Shown: positions 7,668 to 15,042 of the stretch, piece by piece
Numbering within the stretch: position 1 is the first letter of the stretch
Layout of the letters: the number at the start of each line of letters is the position of its first letter
From: an uncultured Psychrobacillus sp.
GTDB taxonomy: Bacteria; Bacillota; Bacilli; Bacillales_A; Planococcaceae
Assembly: GCA_934234185.1 (NCBI GenBank)
Contig: CAKQHO010000066.1
Coordinates: forward strand, 1-17,998
Direction of reading: 5' to 3'
DNA: 17,998 nt
Program-made: the position numbers and the translations under genes
Notes under the pieces: generated by a model
Told to the model about the DNA's origin: nothing
The model's database searches: none
The model's input: only the letters and a program-made list of their open reading frames with translations

Positions 7668-7734
7668 TTTCGGGGTAGGAATCGAACCTACTAGAACCAG
7701 TTAAACTGGTGGCGCACCATTTGCCTTCCCACGA
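7668..7734 (-). other. tRNA-like fold in the GNAT leader (possible degenerate tRNA)
   Basis: On the minus strand a 67-nt stretch lays out like a short tRNA. The T arm is canonical: GTAGG, loop TTCGATT, CCTAC (7675-7691). Before it, ACCA-GTTTAAC-TGGT forms an anticodon-like arm with a 7-nt loop, T at position 33 and TTA in the anticodon place. Before that, a GGC/GCC stem holds a loop with GG. The acceptor strands (TCGTGGG against CCCGAAA) pair at only about five of seven positions, the spacing is short, and T8 is missing. A run of six Ts follows. It could be a decayed tRNA, a tRNA mimic in the leader, or chance. I do not call it a functional tRNA. Confidence 0.35.
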
Positions 7735-7737
7735 CAA

Positions 7738-8143
7738 AGTTTCCTCTGTCTTATAAAATTATTTGCATAAAATAATATACTTTGTTTTTTTCATTTTGCA
7801 TAGTAAAAAATATCATACTTTTTACGGTTTTTTTTTAATATACTTGTATCTTTCACAAATTATACATATGATGGATTTGACACCTGAAACTGATCATACT
7901 AGTCAGATATTCGGCGAGAAACTTTGAAAGAATTTCTCTAATATTTCTTGCACAAAATCTTTATTTCAGTAATAGATTAAAATTTATTTTAAAATTATAT
8001 TAGAAAGAATTATAAAGGAGCTTTTTTAAAAAAACAATCTCTTTTTTCCGTATTTGTTAAAAATAGTTTTCTCTATGCTATTTGTTATAACGGAGTTTCC
8101 TTGCGAAATACTTCGAGAATGACCTTACATACATTATATTAAT
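7738..8143. other. AT-rich intergenic region between GNAT and the two-component system
   Basis: Very AT-rich with no convincing gene. It holds a perfect 7-5-7 inverted repeat (ATTATTTGCATAAAATAAT, 7758-7776), an imperfect direct repeat sharing TTTGCATA at 7762-7769 and 7795-7802 (33 bp apart), and a nested inverted repeat GAGAAA/TTTCTC at 7916-7938. A 19-codon frame at 7868-7927 (MMDLTPETDHTSQIFGEKL) has no ribosome binding site. A possible extended -10 (TGTTATAAC) lies at 8083-8091, and TATATT at 8135-8140 is another -10 candidate for the regulator gene. Confidence 0.5.
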
Positions 8144-8174
8144 ACCGTTCAAGCGTTAGTTGAACGGTTTTTTT
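8144..8174 (+). terminator. Intrinsic terminator directly before the response-regulator RBS (possible attenuator)
   Basis: ACCGTTCAA (8144-8152) pairs perfectly with TTGAACGGT (8160-8168) around a 7-nt loop, then seven Ts run 8168-8174. The regulator's AAGGAAG begins three bases later, at 8177, leaving no room for a promoter in between. Transcripts begun upstream must read through this hairpin to reach the regulator, or else start within it. AACGG at 8089-8093 could pair with CCGTT (8145-8149) of the left arm as an antiterminator. Confidence 0.85.
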
Positions 8175-8190
8175 AAAAGGAAGTGTAGTT

Positions 8191-8865
8191 GTGAAACAGC
8201 ATATCTTAGTTATTGAGGATGAAGTGAATATTGCCAAGTTTATCGAATGGGAGCTGGCGCACGAAGGGTTTAACGTAACCGTAGTCCACGATGGGAGAAA
8301 AGGGGCTGAGTTAGCTCTATCACAAGAGTTTGACTTACTGCTAGTAGATGTCATGCTTCCAAATTTAAATGGCATGGAAATCTGTAGAAGAGTAAGGAAA
8401 CAAAAAAAAACACCTATTATTTTAATTACTGCAAGAGACGCCATAATCGACCGTGTATCAGGTCTTGAAGCTGGAGCAGATGATTATGTAGTAAAGCCGT
8501 TTGCGATAGAGGAATTGTTAGCAAGAATCCGAGCTGTTTTAAGGAGAGTAGAATCTACTCCTAATAGATTAGATATCCTTCAAGTAAATGATTTATATGT
8601 TAATAAGGATGCACACCAAGTTATGTTTCAAGGCAAAGAAATTGAACTTACTAAAACGGAATATGATTTATTAGTTTTCTTTATGTCTAACTTCAACAGA
8701 GTATTAACAAGAGACTTAATATTAGAAAATGTATGGGGTTATGCTACGGAAGTGGAGACCAACGTCGTAGATGTCTATATCCGTCACTTAAGAAAGAAAC
8801 TGCCATCGGAGGTGGCCGGATTGATTGAAACGGTTAGGGGAGTCGGGTATGTGATGCGCTCATGA
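8191..8865 (+). CDS. OmpR/PhoB-family response regulator, ArlR-like
   Basis: Two-domain DNA-binding response regulator of 224 aa. The receiver domain (about 1-115) has the acidic pair Glu9-Asp10, phospho-acceptor Asp53 in LLVDVMLP, Thr80 and Lys102 in VVKPF. The C-terminal winged-helix effector (about 127-224) has IELTKTEYDLL, the ETNVVDVYIRHLRKKL recognition-helix region and the terminal ETVRGVGYVMR. The effector wording is closest to S. aureus ArlR and B. subtilis YkoG-type regulators from memory; the regulon cannot be inferred. The start is GTG 8191 with AAGGAAG (8177-8183) upstream. The stop overlaps the kinase start by four bases (ATGA). A terminator hairpin sits just before its ribosome binding site, suggesting control of transcription elongation. 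Confidence 0.92.
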   Translation: MKQHILVIEDEVNIAKFIEWELAHEGFNVTVVHDGRKGAELALSQEFDLLLVDVMLPNLNGMEICRRVRKQKKTPIILITARDAIIDRVSGLEAGADDYVVKPFAIEELLARIRAVLRRVESTPNRLDILQVNDLYVNKDAHQVMFQGKEIELTKTEYDLLVFFMSNFNRVLTRDLILENVWGYATEVETNVVDVYIRHLRKKLPSEVAGLIETVRGVGYVMRS

Positions 8866-10226
8866 ATAATTGGACGCTACAAAAGAAATGGACTTTTTCA
8901 TCTGCTATTTCTATTTTTCTAAGCTTTTTAGTCATGTGTATTATTTTATATTTTTCCTTGCAAAGCTGGCTGTTAAACTCAGAAATGCAAACTGCCCAAA
9001 ACACTTTAACCGAGGTTGTTGATTTTTTTGAATCAAGAGGACCTGTTATATCTATTCAGGACATTCAACGAAACAAAATACTCTTAAATCAATTATTAAA
9101 TCAAGAACAATCCGTCCGTATTTTAAACTCAGATGGAATAGAAATTTTAAGAATCAATGATGCAAGTCCATTTCTAGGTTTTGATGGTCCCCATGATTTC
9201 ATAAGAGGCAAGGTAGGTGGACAAGCCTTCTATTCAAAAACAGCACAGATTGATTTCGGCTTGTTCAATGGGCATGTAGAAATTTCTCATAGCTTACACG
9301 ACTTTGAGGAGCTAATGGATTATATATTAATAGCCATGACAGTTTTCGCACTGATTGCTTTGTTTGTTTCAGCCTTTATTGGCTATTCTTTATCCAGCTT
9401 CCTATTAAAGCCCCTCAAAGAGCTCCGTGATGAAATTGTGGAGGCTAAGGAGCATAAGTTTCTGAAGAAAGTTCATTTTGATGTCGTCCCTTCGGATGAA
9501 ATAGGTGAAATTCTTATTTTATACAAAGAACTGATGAATGAGGTTTCCGACACACTAACAAGACAGGATGAGTTTATTCATAATGTCTCACATGAGCTAA
9601 GGACTCCTATACAAGTAGTAGAGGGGCATCTTGCTCTCTTAAATCGGTGGGGAAAAGGTGAGCCCGATGTGTTAGATGAATCACTAGAGATTTCTCTAGA
9701 GGAAGTAAAAAAAATGAAGTCATTAATTGAAGAAATGCTCAAGCTAGCCAAAAATGAAAGAATAGAAATTCGAGACGATGTAATGGTTAAGGAAATTGTT
9801 TTAGATTTAATAAATCAGTATAAAATACTATCCCCAAGTGCCATGATGGTATATGAGGAGGACGAAATTATAACTATCCCTATTCCAAAGACCACCTTAA
9901 TGCAAATTCTACGGAATTTGATTGAAAATGCGATAAAATATAACGAGAAGATCCCATTTATAAAAATTACAGCTTCAAATCTGTCTAATGAGGTCCGGTT
10001 ATCAATTGAAGATAATGGAATTGGAATACCAGAACCTTTACTCGAAAAGGTGTTTGATCGATTTTATATAGTCGATGAGGCAAGGACCAAAGCAAAAGGG
10101 GGGGCAGGTCTAGGCCTTAGCATTGTACAAAGACTGGTGCATGCATATAAAGGAAGTATAGAGGTGTTTAGCACCAAAGAAGGTACTAAATTTGACATTA
10201 AATTCCCGAAATTTACAAGTGAATAA
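8862..10226 (+). CDS. Sensor histidine kinase, ArlS-like
   Basis: Membrane sensor kinase of 454 aa, partner of the preceding regulator by four-base overlap. In order: TM1 (about 13-33), an extracytoplasmic sensor region of about 120 residues, TM2 (about 153-178), HAMP (about 178-232), the dimerisation and phospho-acceptor domain with His244 in NVSHELRTPIQ, and the ATPase domain with N box NLIENAIKY (352-360), G1 DNGIGIP (384-390), F box FDRFY (398-402) and G2 GGAGLGLS (413-420). All catalytic motifs are intact. The H-box region (ELRTPIQVVEGHLALLNRWGK) closely resembles S. aureus ArlS, whose pair controls adhesion, autolysis and virulence there; the role here is unknown. No T-tailed hairpin follows the stop, so transcripts may run toward odhA. 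Confidence 0.92.
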   Translation: MNNWTLQKKWTFSSAISIFLSFLVMCIILYFSLQSWLLNSEMQTAQNTLTEVVDFFESRGPVISIQDIQRNKILLNQLLNQEQSVRILNSDGIEILRINDASPFLGFDGPHDFIRGKVGGQAFYSKTAQIDFGLFNGHVEISHSLHDFEELMDYILIAMTVFALIALFVSAFIGYSLSSFLLKPLKELRDEIVEAKEHKFLKKVHFDVVPSDEIGEILILYKELMNEVSDTLTRQDEFIHNVSHELRTPIQVVEGHLALLNRWGKGEPDVLDESLEISLEEVKKMKSLIEEMLKLAKNERIEIRDDVMVKEIVLDLINQYKILSPSAMMVYEEDEIITIPIPKTTLMQILRNLIENAIKYNEKIPFIKITASNLSNEVRLSIEDNGIGIPEPLLEKVFDRFYIVDEARTKAKGGAGLGLSIVQRLVHAYKGSIEVFSTKEGTKFDIKFPKFTSE

Positions 10227-10484
10227 TCATTCATTTTTTTTGAATGAAAAAATTGCGAAAAGAGTAATTTTATTTGTGAAAAAGCATTGTAATTTTTCCG
10301 GAGAGTAGTAAGATGGATATGGAAAAATGTTATAAGAGTGCTTTCTTTCAGACTTCCGGAAAGAATGGTAAACTAGAAATGTGAAATATTTATAAAAATT
10401 CATTAATCATTCTTTTATTATGAAATCATTGTTTTATTTATCATTAATTGCCAAAAAGGCATAAAATGTTGGAGGTTTTTCTTA

Positions 10485-13289
10485 ATGTCGAACAAGCAAT
10501 CACCTTGGTCCTCGTTTTCCGGTCCAAATCTTGGGTATGTTATGGAACAATATGAATTGTTTCTTCAATCTCCAGATGAGGTTGATCACGAGCTAGCTAG
10601 CTTATTTCAACAATATGGTGCGCCTGCGGTTGAAGGAGTAGCTTCATCAGACACTGCAAGTTTACTGCCAGTAGTCGAATCAAATAAATTTGAAAAGGTT
10701 GTCCGTGCTATTGAGCTTGCAGATGCAATACGTGCGTATGGCCATTTAACTGCGGATATATATCCGTTAAATAATGGACCAAAAGATGATGCGAGAATTA
10801 ATCCAAAAAGCTATGGCTTATCGGAAGAAGACCTTCGCGAAGTTCCAGTAGCGTTTCTTCTAACTAGCCCACCATCTGGTATTACAAATGGTCTGGAAGC
10901 AATTGAACATTTAAAATCTGTTTATACGAATAAAATAGCTTTTGAATTCTCTCATATTGTGAACACAGAGGAAAGAAAGTGGCTTCAAGGCCAAATAGAA
11001 AAAGGTCAAGTTGATGAACAGCTTTCTAATGAATCAAAGGTCGCTTTACTAGAGCGTCTTACACACATTGAGGGCTTTGAAAAATTTATTCATCGAACAT
11101 TTGTGGGAGCTAAGCGTTTCTCAATTGAAGGGTTAGATTCACTAGTTGTTTTAATTGATGAATTGGTGCGTCAAGCAGATAAAGCTAATACAAAGCAAGT
11201 GAACATTGGAATGGCTCATAGAGGTCGTTTAAATGTCCTTACACATGTTTTAAATAAGCCTTATGAAATGATGTTTGCAGAATTTGCCCATGTGAGTCCT
11301 GAACCGTTTTTACCAAAGGATGGCTCATTAGAAATTTCAGAAGGCTGGTTTGGTGATGTGAAGTATCACAAGGGTGGTTCTTTCAAATCTAAATCAGGTT
11401 TAACTATTAAGCTTGCGTACAATCCTTCACATCTAGAGGTTATTAGTCCTGTCGTAACTGGTCAAACAAGAGCGGCTCAGGAGAAAAATGATGCTTCAGG
11501 ATATCCGGTGCAAGATAAAAATGCTGCCTTTGCTATTCTGGTTCACGGGGATGCAGCGTTCCCTGGTCAAGGTGTGGTAACGGAAGTTCTAAATTATAGC
11601 AGAGTCCGCGGCTTCCAAACTGGAGGATCTATCCATATTATTGCAAATAATATGATCGGTTTTACAACAGAGCATTATGATTCTCGCTCTACGTTTTATT
11701 CTTCAGATCCAGCAAAAGGATATGAAGTACCAGTATTCCATGTAAACGCAGACAATCCAGAGGCTGTCCTTGCAGTTGCAAAACTTGCTCATGAATATCG
11801 TAAGCAATTTGGAAAAGATGTCGTAATTGATCTTTTAGGATACCGTCGTTATGGGCATAATGAGATGGATGAACCAATGGTAACAAACCCTAAAATGTAT
11901 CAGCTAGTACACAAGCATCCTACTGTACGCAGTATTTACGGAGAAAAGCTTGCAAATGAAAACATCATTTCTAAAGAAGATGTACAAAAGCTTGATCAAT
12001 CCGTATTTAAGGATATGCAAGCTGCTTATGACCGTGTAAAGGAATTACCACAGACTACCGCTCACGAAATTGTTATTCCTGAAGTGGTGTTACAAGGTAT
12101 GCCAGAAACGGAAACAGGCGTTGGCACAGATAGATTAGAAAAAATTAACGAAGAACTATTAACATGGCCAGCAGAATTCACAGCATTTAAAAAATTAGAA
12201 AAGATTTTAAAACGTCGTGAAGAGCCGTTTAAAGGAAAAGGGAAAATCGATTGGGGACATGCTGAAACATTAGCTTTCGCGACGATTATTCAAGATGGAC
12301 ATTCTGTACGTTTATCTGGTCAGGATGCTCAGCGTGGAACGTTCTCCCATAGACATCTCGTGTTACATGATGAAAAAACTGGGGAGCAGTTGATTCCAAT
12401 TCATGGAATCACAGATGCAAATGCTTCATTTGCTGTTTACAATAGCCCGCTTACAGAGGCTGCTATTCTCGGATATGAGTTTGGCTACAACCTGGAAGAT
12501 AGCAACACTTTAGCTATTTGGGAAGCTCAATATGGAGATTTCGCCAACATGGCACAAGTGATGTTTGATAACTTCATTAGCTCAGCTCGCTCTAAATGGG
12601 GCTTAAAGTCTGGATTAGTAATGCTATTACCTCATGCAGCTGAAGGTCAAGGTGCAGAGCATACAAGCGCAAGATTAGAACGCTATTTACAGCTTGCAGC
12701 AGAAAATAACTGGACTGTTGCAAATTTATCTAGCGCGGCAAACTATTTCCATATACTTCGCAGACAAGCTAAAATGTTAAATGAAGAAGCAATTAGACCA
12801 TTAGTTATTGTTTCTCCTAAATCCTTATTACGCCATCCATTAGTTGGTGCTGAGGTTGGGGAATTAGCTGAAGGTAAATTTGAAACAATTATTGAACAAC
12901 CAGGCTTAGGTAAAGACTCTGATAAAGTTGAAAAAATTGTATTTGCTAGTGGTAAGCTTGCAATTGATTTAGCTGATAAAGTAAAAGATGGTACTGGCTA
13001 CGACCACTTGCATATTGTACGTGTAGAGCAGCTATATCCGTTCCCAGCTGAAAAAATTCAAGCAATTGTAGACCGTTATCCAAACGTGAAACAGCTAGCT
13101 TGGGCACAAGAAGAGCCTAAAAACCAAGGGTCATGGAATTTTGCACTTCCATACTTATTAGACATCGCTAACGGTAAAGACATTGCTTATGTTGGTCGTA
13201 TTGATCGTTCAAGTCCAGCAGAAGGCGATGGAGATACTTACAAAGTGGAGCAGGCAAGAGTTATTGAAGAAGCTTTAAAGAGCTTGTAA
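10485..13289 (+). CDS. odhA: 2-oxoglutarate dehydrogenase E1 component OdhA
   Basis: Thiamine-diphosphate-dependent E1 subunit (934 aa; B. subtilis OdhA is about 940). It decarboxylates 2-oxoglutarate and transfers the succinyl group to the lipoyl arm of OdhB, in the TCA cycle. Visible: the N-terminal segment PWSSFSGPNLGYVMEQYELF that anchors E1 to the complex, GMAHRGRLN with His245, the ThDP motif beginning GDAAFPGQG (Asp356) and ending at Asn388/Asn389, SGQDAQRGTFSHRH (from about 611), HAAEGQGAEH (from about 717), and the C-terminal EEPKNQGSWNF. No truncation or missing catalytic residue is seen. GGAGG at 10471-10475 sets ATG 10485. The 258-bp upstream region holds weak promoter-like elements and a repeated TTCCGGA but no match I accept as a catabolite-repression site. 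odhB follows after 25 bases. Confidence 0.97.
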   Translation: MSNKQSPWSSFSGPNLGYVMEQYELFLQSPDEVDHELASLFQQYGAPAVEGVASSDTASLLPVVESNKFEKVVRAIELADAIRAYGHLTADIYPLNNGPKDDARINPKSYGLSEEDLREVPVAFLLTSPPSGITNGLEAIEHLKSVYTNKIAFEFSHIVNTEERKWLQGQIEKGQVDEQLSNESKVALLERLTHIEGFEKFIHRTFVGAKRFSIEGLDSLVVLIDELVRQADKANTKQVNIGMAHRGRLNVLTHVLNKPYEMMFAEFAHVSPEPFLPKDGSLEISEGWFGDVKYHKGGSFKSKSGLTIKLAYNPSHLEVISPVVTGQTRAAQEKNDASGYPVQDKNAAFAILVHGDAAFPGQGVVTEVLNYSRVRGFQTGGSIHIIANNMIGFTTEHYDSRSTFYSSDPAKGYEVPVFHVNADNPEAVLAVAKLAHEYRKQFGKDVVIDLLGYRRYGHNEMDEPMVTNPKMYQLVHKHPTVRSIYGEKLANENIISKEDVQKLDQSVFKDMQAAYDRVKELPQTTAHEIVIPEVVLQGMPETETGVGTDRLEKINEELLTWPAEFTAFKKLEKILKRREEPFKGKGKIDWGHAETLAFATIIQDGHSVRLSGQDAQRGTFSHRHLVLHDEKTGEQLIPIHGITDANASFAVYNSPLTEAAILGYEFGYNLEDSNTLAIWEAQYGDFANMAQVMFDNFISSARSKWGLKSGLVMLLPHAAEGQGAEHTSARLERYLQLAAENNWTVANLSSAANYFHILRRQAKMLNEEAIRPLVIVSPKSLLRHPLVGAEVGELAEGKFETIIEQPGLGKDSDKVEKIVFASGKLAIDLADKVKDGTGYDHLHIVRVEQLYPFPAEKIQAIVDRYPNVKQLAWAQEEPKNQGSWNFALPYLLDIANGKDIAYVGRIDRSSPAEGDGDTYKVEQARVIEEALKSL

Positions 13290-13314
13290 GAAAGCATTAG
13301 AGGAGGAAATTGAA

Positions 13315-14544
13315 GTGGCAGAGATTATTGTTCCGGAATTAGCAGAATCAATTACAGAGGGTACGATTGCCCAATGGTTAAAACAACCTGGCGATACAGT
13401 TGAAAAAGGTGAATTCATCGTTGAATTAGAAACTGACAAAGTAAACGTGGAAGTTATTTCAGAAGAAGCTGGTGTAGTAAGTGAGTTACTAGCAGCTGAA
13501 GGAGATACTGTTCAAGTTGGTCAGGTTATTGCTATTGTAGGTGCTGGTTCAGGTGCTCCAGCAAAAACGGAAGCGAAAGAAGAAGTGAAAGAGGAAGCGA
13601 AAGCACCAGAAGCTCCTAAAGCTTCCCAAGCTCCTATTGCACAAGTAACTTCAACAAACGAACAAGACCGTACAATTGCTAGCCCAGCTGCTCGCAAGCT
13701 TGCTCGTGAAAAAGGAATCAATCTTAGCGAAATCTCACCAGTAGATCCTATGGGACGAGTGAGAGTTCAAGATGTATCAGCACATAATAATACACCTGCA
13801 GCACCAAAAGCTTCTCCAGCACCAGCTGCAGCTAAAGAAGATGATGGGCGTACTACTCGCGAGAAAATGTCACGCCGTCGTCAAACAATAGCTACTCGTT
13901 TACTTGAGGTAAAACAAAATACTGCTATGTTAACTACATTTAACGAAATTGATATGACAAATGTGATGGCATTACGTTCTCGTAAAAAAGATAAATTCTT
14001 TGAAGAAAATGATGTACGTCTAGGCTTTATGTCATTCTTTACAAAAGCAGTAGTTGCAGCTCTTAAAAAATATCCATATGTAAACTCTCAAATTGATGGA
14101 GAATACATTGTGAAAAACAACTTCTACGATATTGGTATCGCTGTATCTACAGAGGGTGGATTAGTAGTGCCGATCGTACGTGATGCAGATCGTAAAAACT
14201 TTGCAGAAATCGAAGGAGATATTGCTGGTTTAGCTAAAAAAGCTCGTGATAACAAGCTTGCTCTTTCAGATATGCAAGGTGGTTCTTTCACTATTACTAA
14301 CGGCGGAGTATTTGGTTCTTTAATGTCAACACCAATTCTAAACGGTACGCAAGTAGGTATTCTTGGAATGCATACTATCCAAAAACGTCCTATAGCAGTT
14401 GGAAACGAAATTGAAATCCGACCAATGATGTACGTTGCATTATCATATGACCACCGTGTTATCGATGGGAAAGATTCTGTTGGTTTCTTAAAAACAGTAA
14501 AAGAGCTTCTAGAAAATCCAGAAGACCTTATGTTAAATTCTTAA
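13315..14544 (+). CDS. odhB: 2-oxoglutarate dehydrogenase E2, dihydrolipoyllysine succinyltransferase OdhB
   Basis: E2 core of the 2-oxoglutarate dehydrogenase complex (409 aa), passing succinyl groups from E1 to CoA. One lipoyl domain (about 1-77) with the lipoylated Lys42 in VELETDKVNVEV, an Ala/Pro/Glu/Lys-rich linker, a peripheral-subunit-binding domain (about 121-154, from ASPAARKLAREKG), a second Ala/Pro linker, and the catalytic domain (about 177-409) with the active-site pair His380 and Asp384 in YDHRVIDGKDS. The start is GTG 13315, eight bases after GGAGG (13302-13306). It is co-transcribed with odhA; the E3 subunit (lipoamide dehydrogenase) is not encoded in the window. A strong terminator follows directly. 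Confidence 0.97.
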   Translation: MAEIIVPELAESITEGTIAQWLKQPGDTVEKGEFIVELETDKVNVEVISEEAGVVSELLAAEGDTVQVGQVIAIVGAGSGAPAKTEAKEEVKEEAKAPEAPKASQAPIAQVTSTNEQDRTIASPAARKLAREKGINLSEISPVDPMGRVRVQDVSAHNNTPAAPKASPAPAAAKEDDGRTTREKMSRRRQTIATRLLEVKQNTAMLTTFNEIDMTNVMALRSRKKDKFFEENDVRLGFMSFFTKAVVAALKKYPYVNSQIDGEYIVKNNFYDIGIAVSTEGGLVVPIVRDADRKNFAEIEGDIAGLAKKARDNKLALSDMQGGSFTITNGGVFGSLMSTPILNGTQVGILGMHTIQKRPIAVGNEIEIRPMMYVALSYDHRVIDGKDSVGFLKTVKELLENPEDLMLNS

Positions 14545-14557
14545 TATTCTTCTACTG

Positions 14558-14597
14558 CGGCAGGCATACAACCGTGTGCCTGCCGTTTTTATTTTTT
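14558..14597 (+). terminator. Intrinsic terminator of the odhAB operon
   Basis: A 12-bp stem (14558-14569 with 14574-14585, one G-T pair) closes a 4-nt loop, then T runs of five and six at 14586-14590 and 14592-14597. It begins 13 bases after the odhB stop. Confidence 0.93.
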
Positions 14598-14645
14598 GAA
14601 ACATCTGTGCATGAATTTGATATTTAGACAAAGGGAGTGCTATAA

Positions 14646-14843
14646 ATGATACATTCAAAGTGGCTGTCAAAGCCTACAGTTAAAACTGTTACTTGTGTAC
14701 ATACTGATGCTAAGAAGTTTTTAGTCAGTAATGTACTAACTGTTGGAAAAACATATGAAGTGAAAAATGAAACAGAAGAGTTTTTATTTGTTATCGACAA
14801 TTCCGGAAAAATCGGTGGCTATTATAAAGAATATTTCCAATAA
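14646..14843 (+). CDS. Small conserved-looking cytosolic protein (possibly DUF6501)
   Basis: A 65-aa protein. Its composition and wording (VKTVTCVHTDAKKF, LTVGKTYEVKNETEEF, VIDNSGKIGGYYKEYF) look like a folded beta-rich single domain rather than chance. I recall similar short Bacillaceae proteins annotated DUF6501, but cannot confirm this without a search; no function is known to me. GGGAG at 14633-14637 lies eight bases before ATG 14646. It has one Cys, no signal peptide and no membrane segment. It sits between two strong terminators, so it is a single-gene unit, and a promoter should lie in the 48 bases after the odhAB terminator, though I cannot pick one out. A hairpin terminator begins at the stop codon. 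Confidence 0.82.
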   Translation: MIHSKWLSKPTVKTVTCVHTDAKKFLVSNVLTVGKTYEVKNETEEFLFVIDNSGKIGGYYKEYFQ

Positions 14844-14867
14844 AACGGATGATTTCATCCGTTTTTT
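14842..14867 (+). terminator. Intrinsic terminator after the small 65-aa gene
   Basis: AAAACGGATG (14842-14851) pairs with CATCCGTTTT (14856-14865) around ATTT, and the T run is 14862-14867. It overlaps the stop codon of the preceding gene. Confidence 0.88.
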
Positions 14868-14919
14868 ATATATGCTTTCAGCCATGAACCCAGTGTACAT
14901 GGTGTTTTTATTATTCGTG

Positions 14920-14991
14920 CCTTTTTCCTAAGGTAAAAGGGGAGATGGTTGCAAGGGACCAAGGGACCTCCTTGCCCTTTTCCATTTGTCT
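14920..14991 (+). promoter_or_regulatory. Structured leader before the MoxR-type ATPase gene
   Basis: AAAAGG (14935-14940) can pair either with CCTTTT upstream (14920-14925) or with CCTTTT downstream (14976-14981); the second pairing stacks on GCAAGG/CCTTGC (14951-14956 with 14970-14975). A tandem AAGGGACC repeat fills the loop. The two pairings exclude each other. No long T run follows, and no known riboswitch is recognised. A TATAAC at 15012-15017 is a weak -10 candidate downstream, in which case this would be DNA upstream of the transcript. Confidence 0.3.
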
Positions 14992-15042
14992 ACCAAGGCG
15001 AAATAGGTGTGTATAACTAAGATTAAACAAGGGGTGTAACAA

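Noticed and set aside
7598..7737. T-box riboswitch in the GNAT leader
   Set aside because: No T-box sequence (GGTGGNACCGCG type) or terminator/antiterminator pair is present; GGTACTGG at the end is only a partial resemblance.
7877..7905. Perfect TTGACA at 7877-7882 as a sigma-A promoter
   Set aside because: The hexamer at 17-base spacing is TAGTCA, a poor -10, and nothing better lies at 15-19 bases.
7868..7927. 19-codon open frame as a small protein gene
   Set aside because: It has no ribosome binding site and lies in an AT-rich region with many short frames; kept only as part of the region note.
10227..10247. TCATTCA/TGAATGA hairpin after the kinase gene as a terminator
   Set aside because: The stem is weak, the Ts are in the loop, and As follow the stem on the plus strand.
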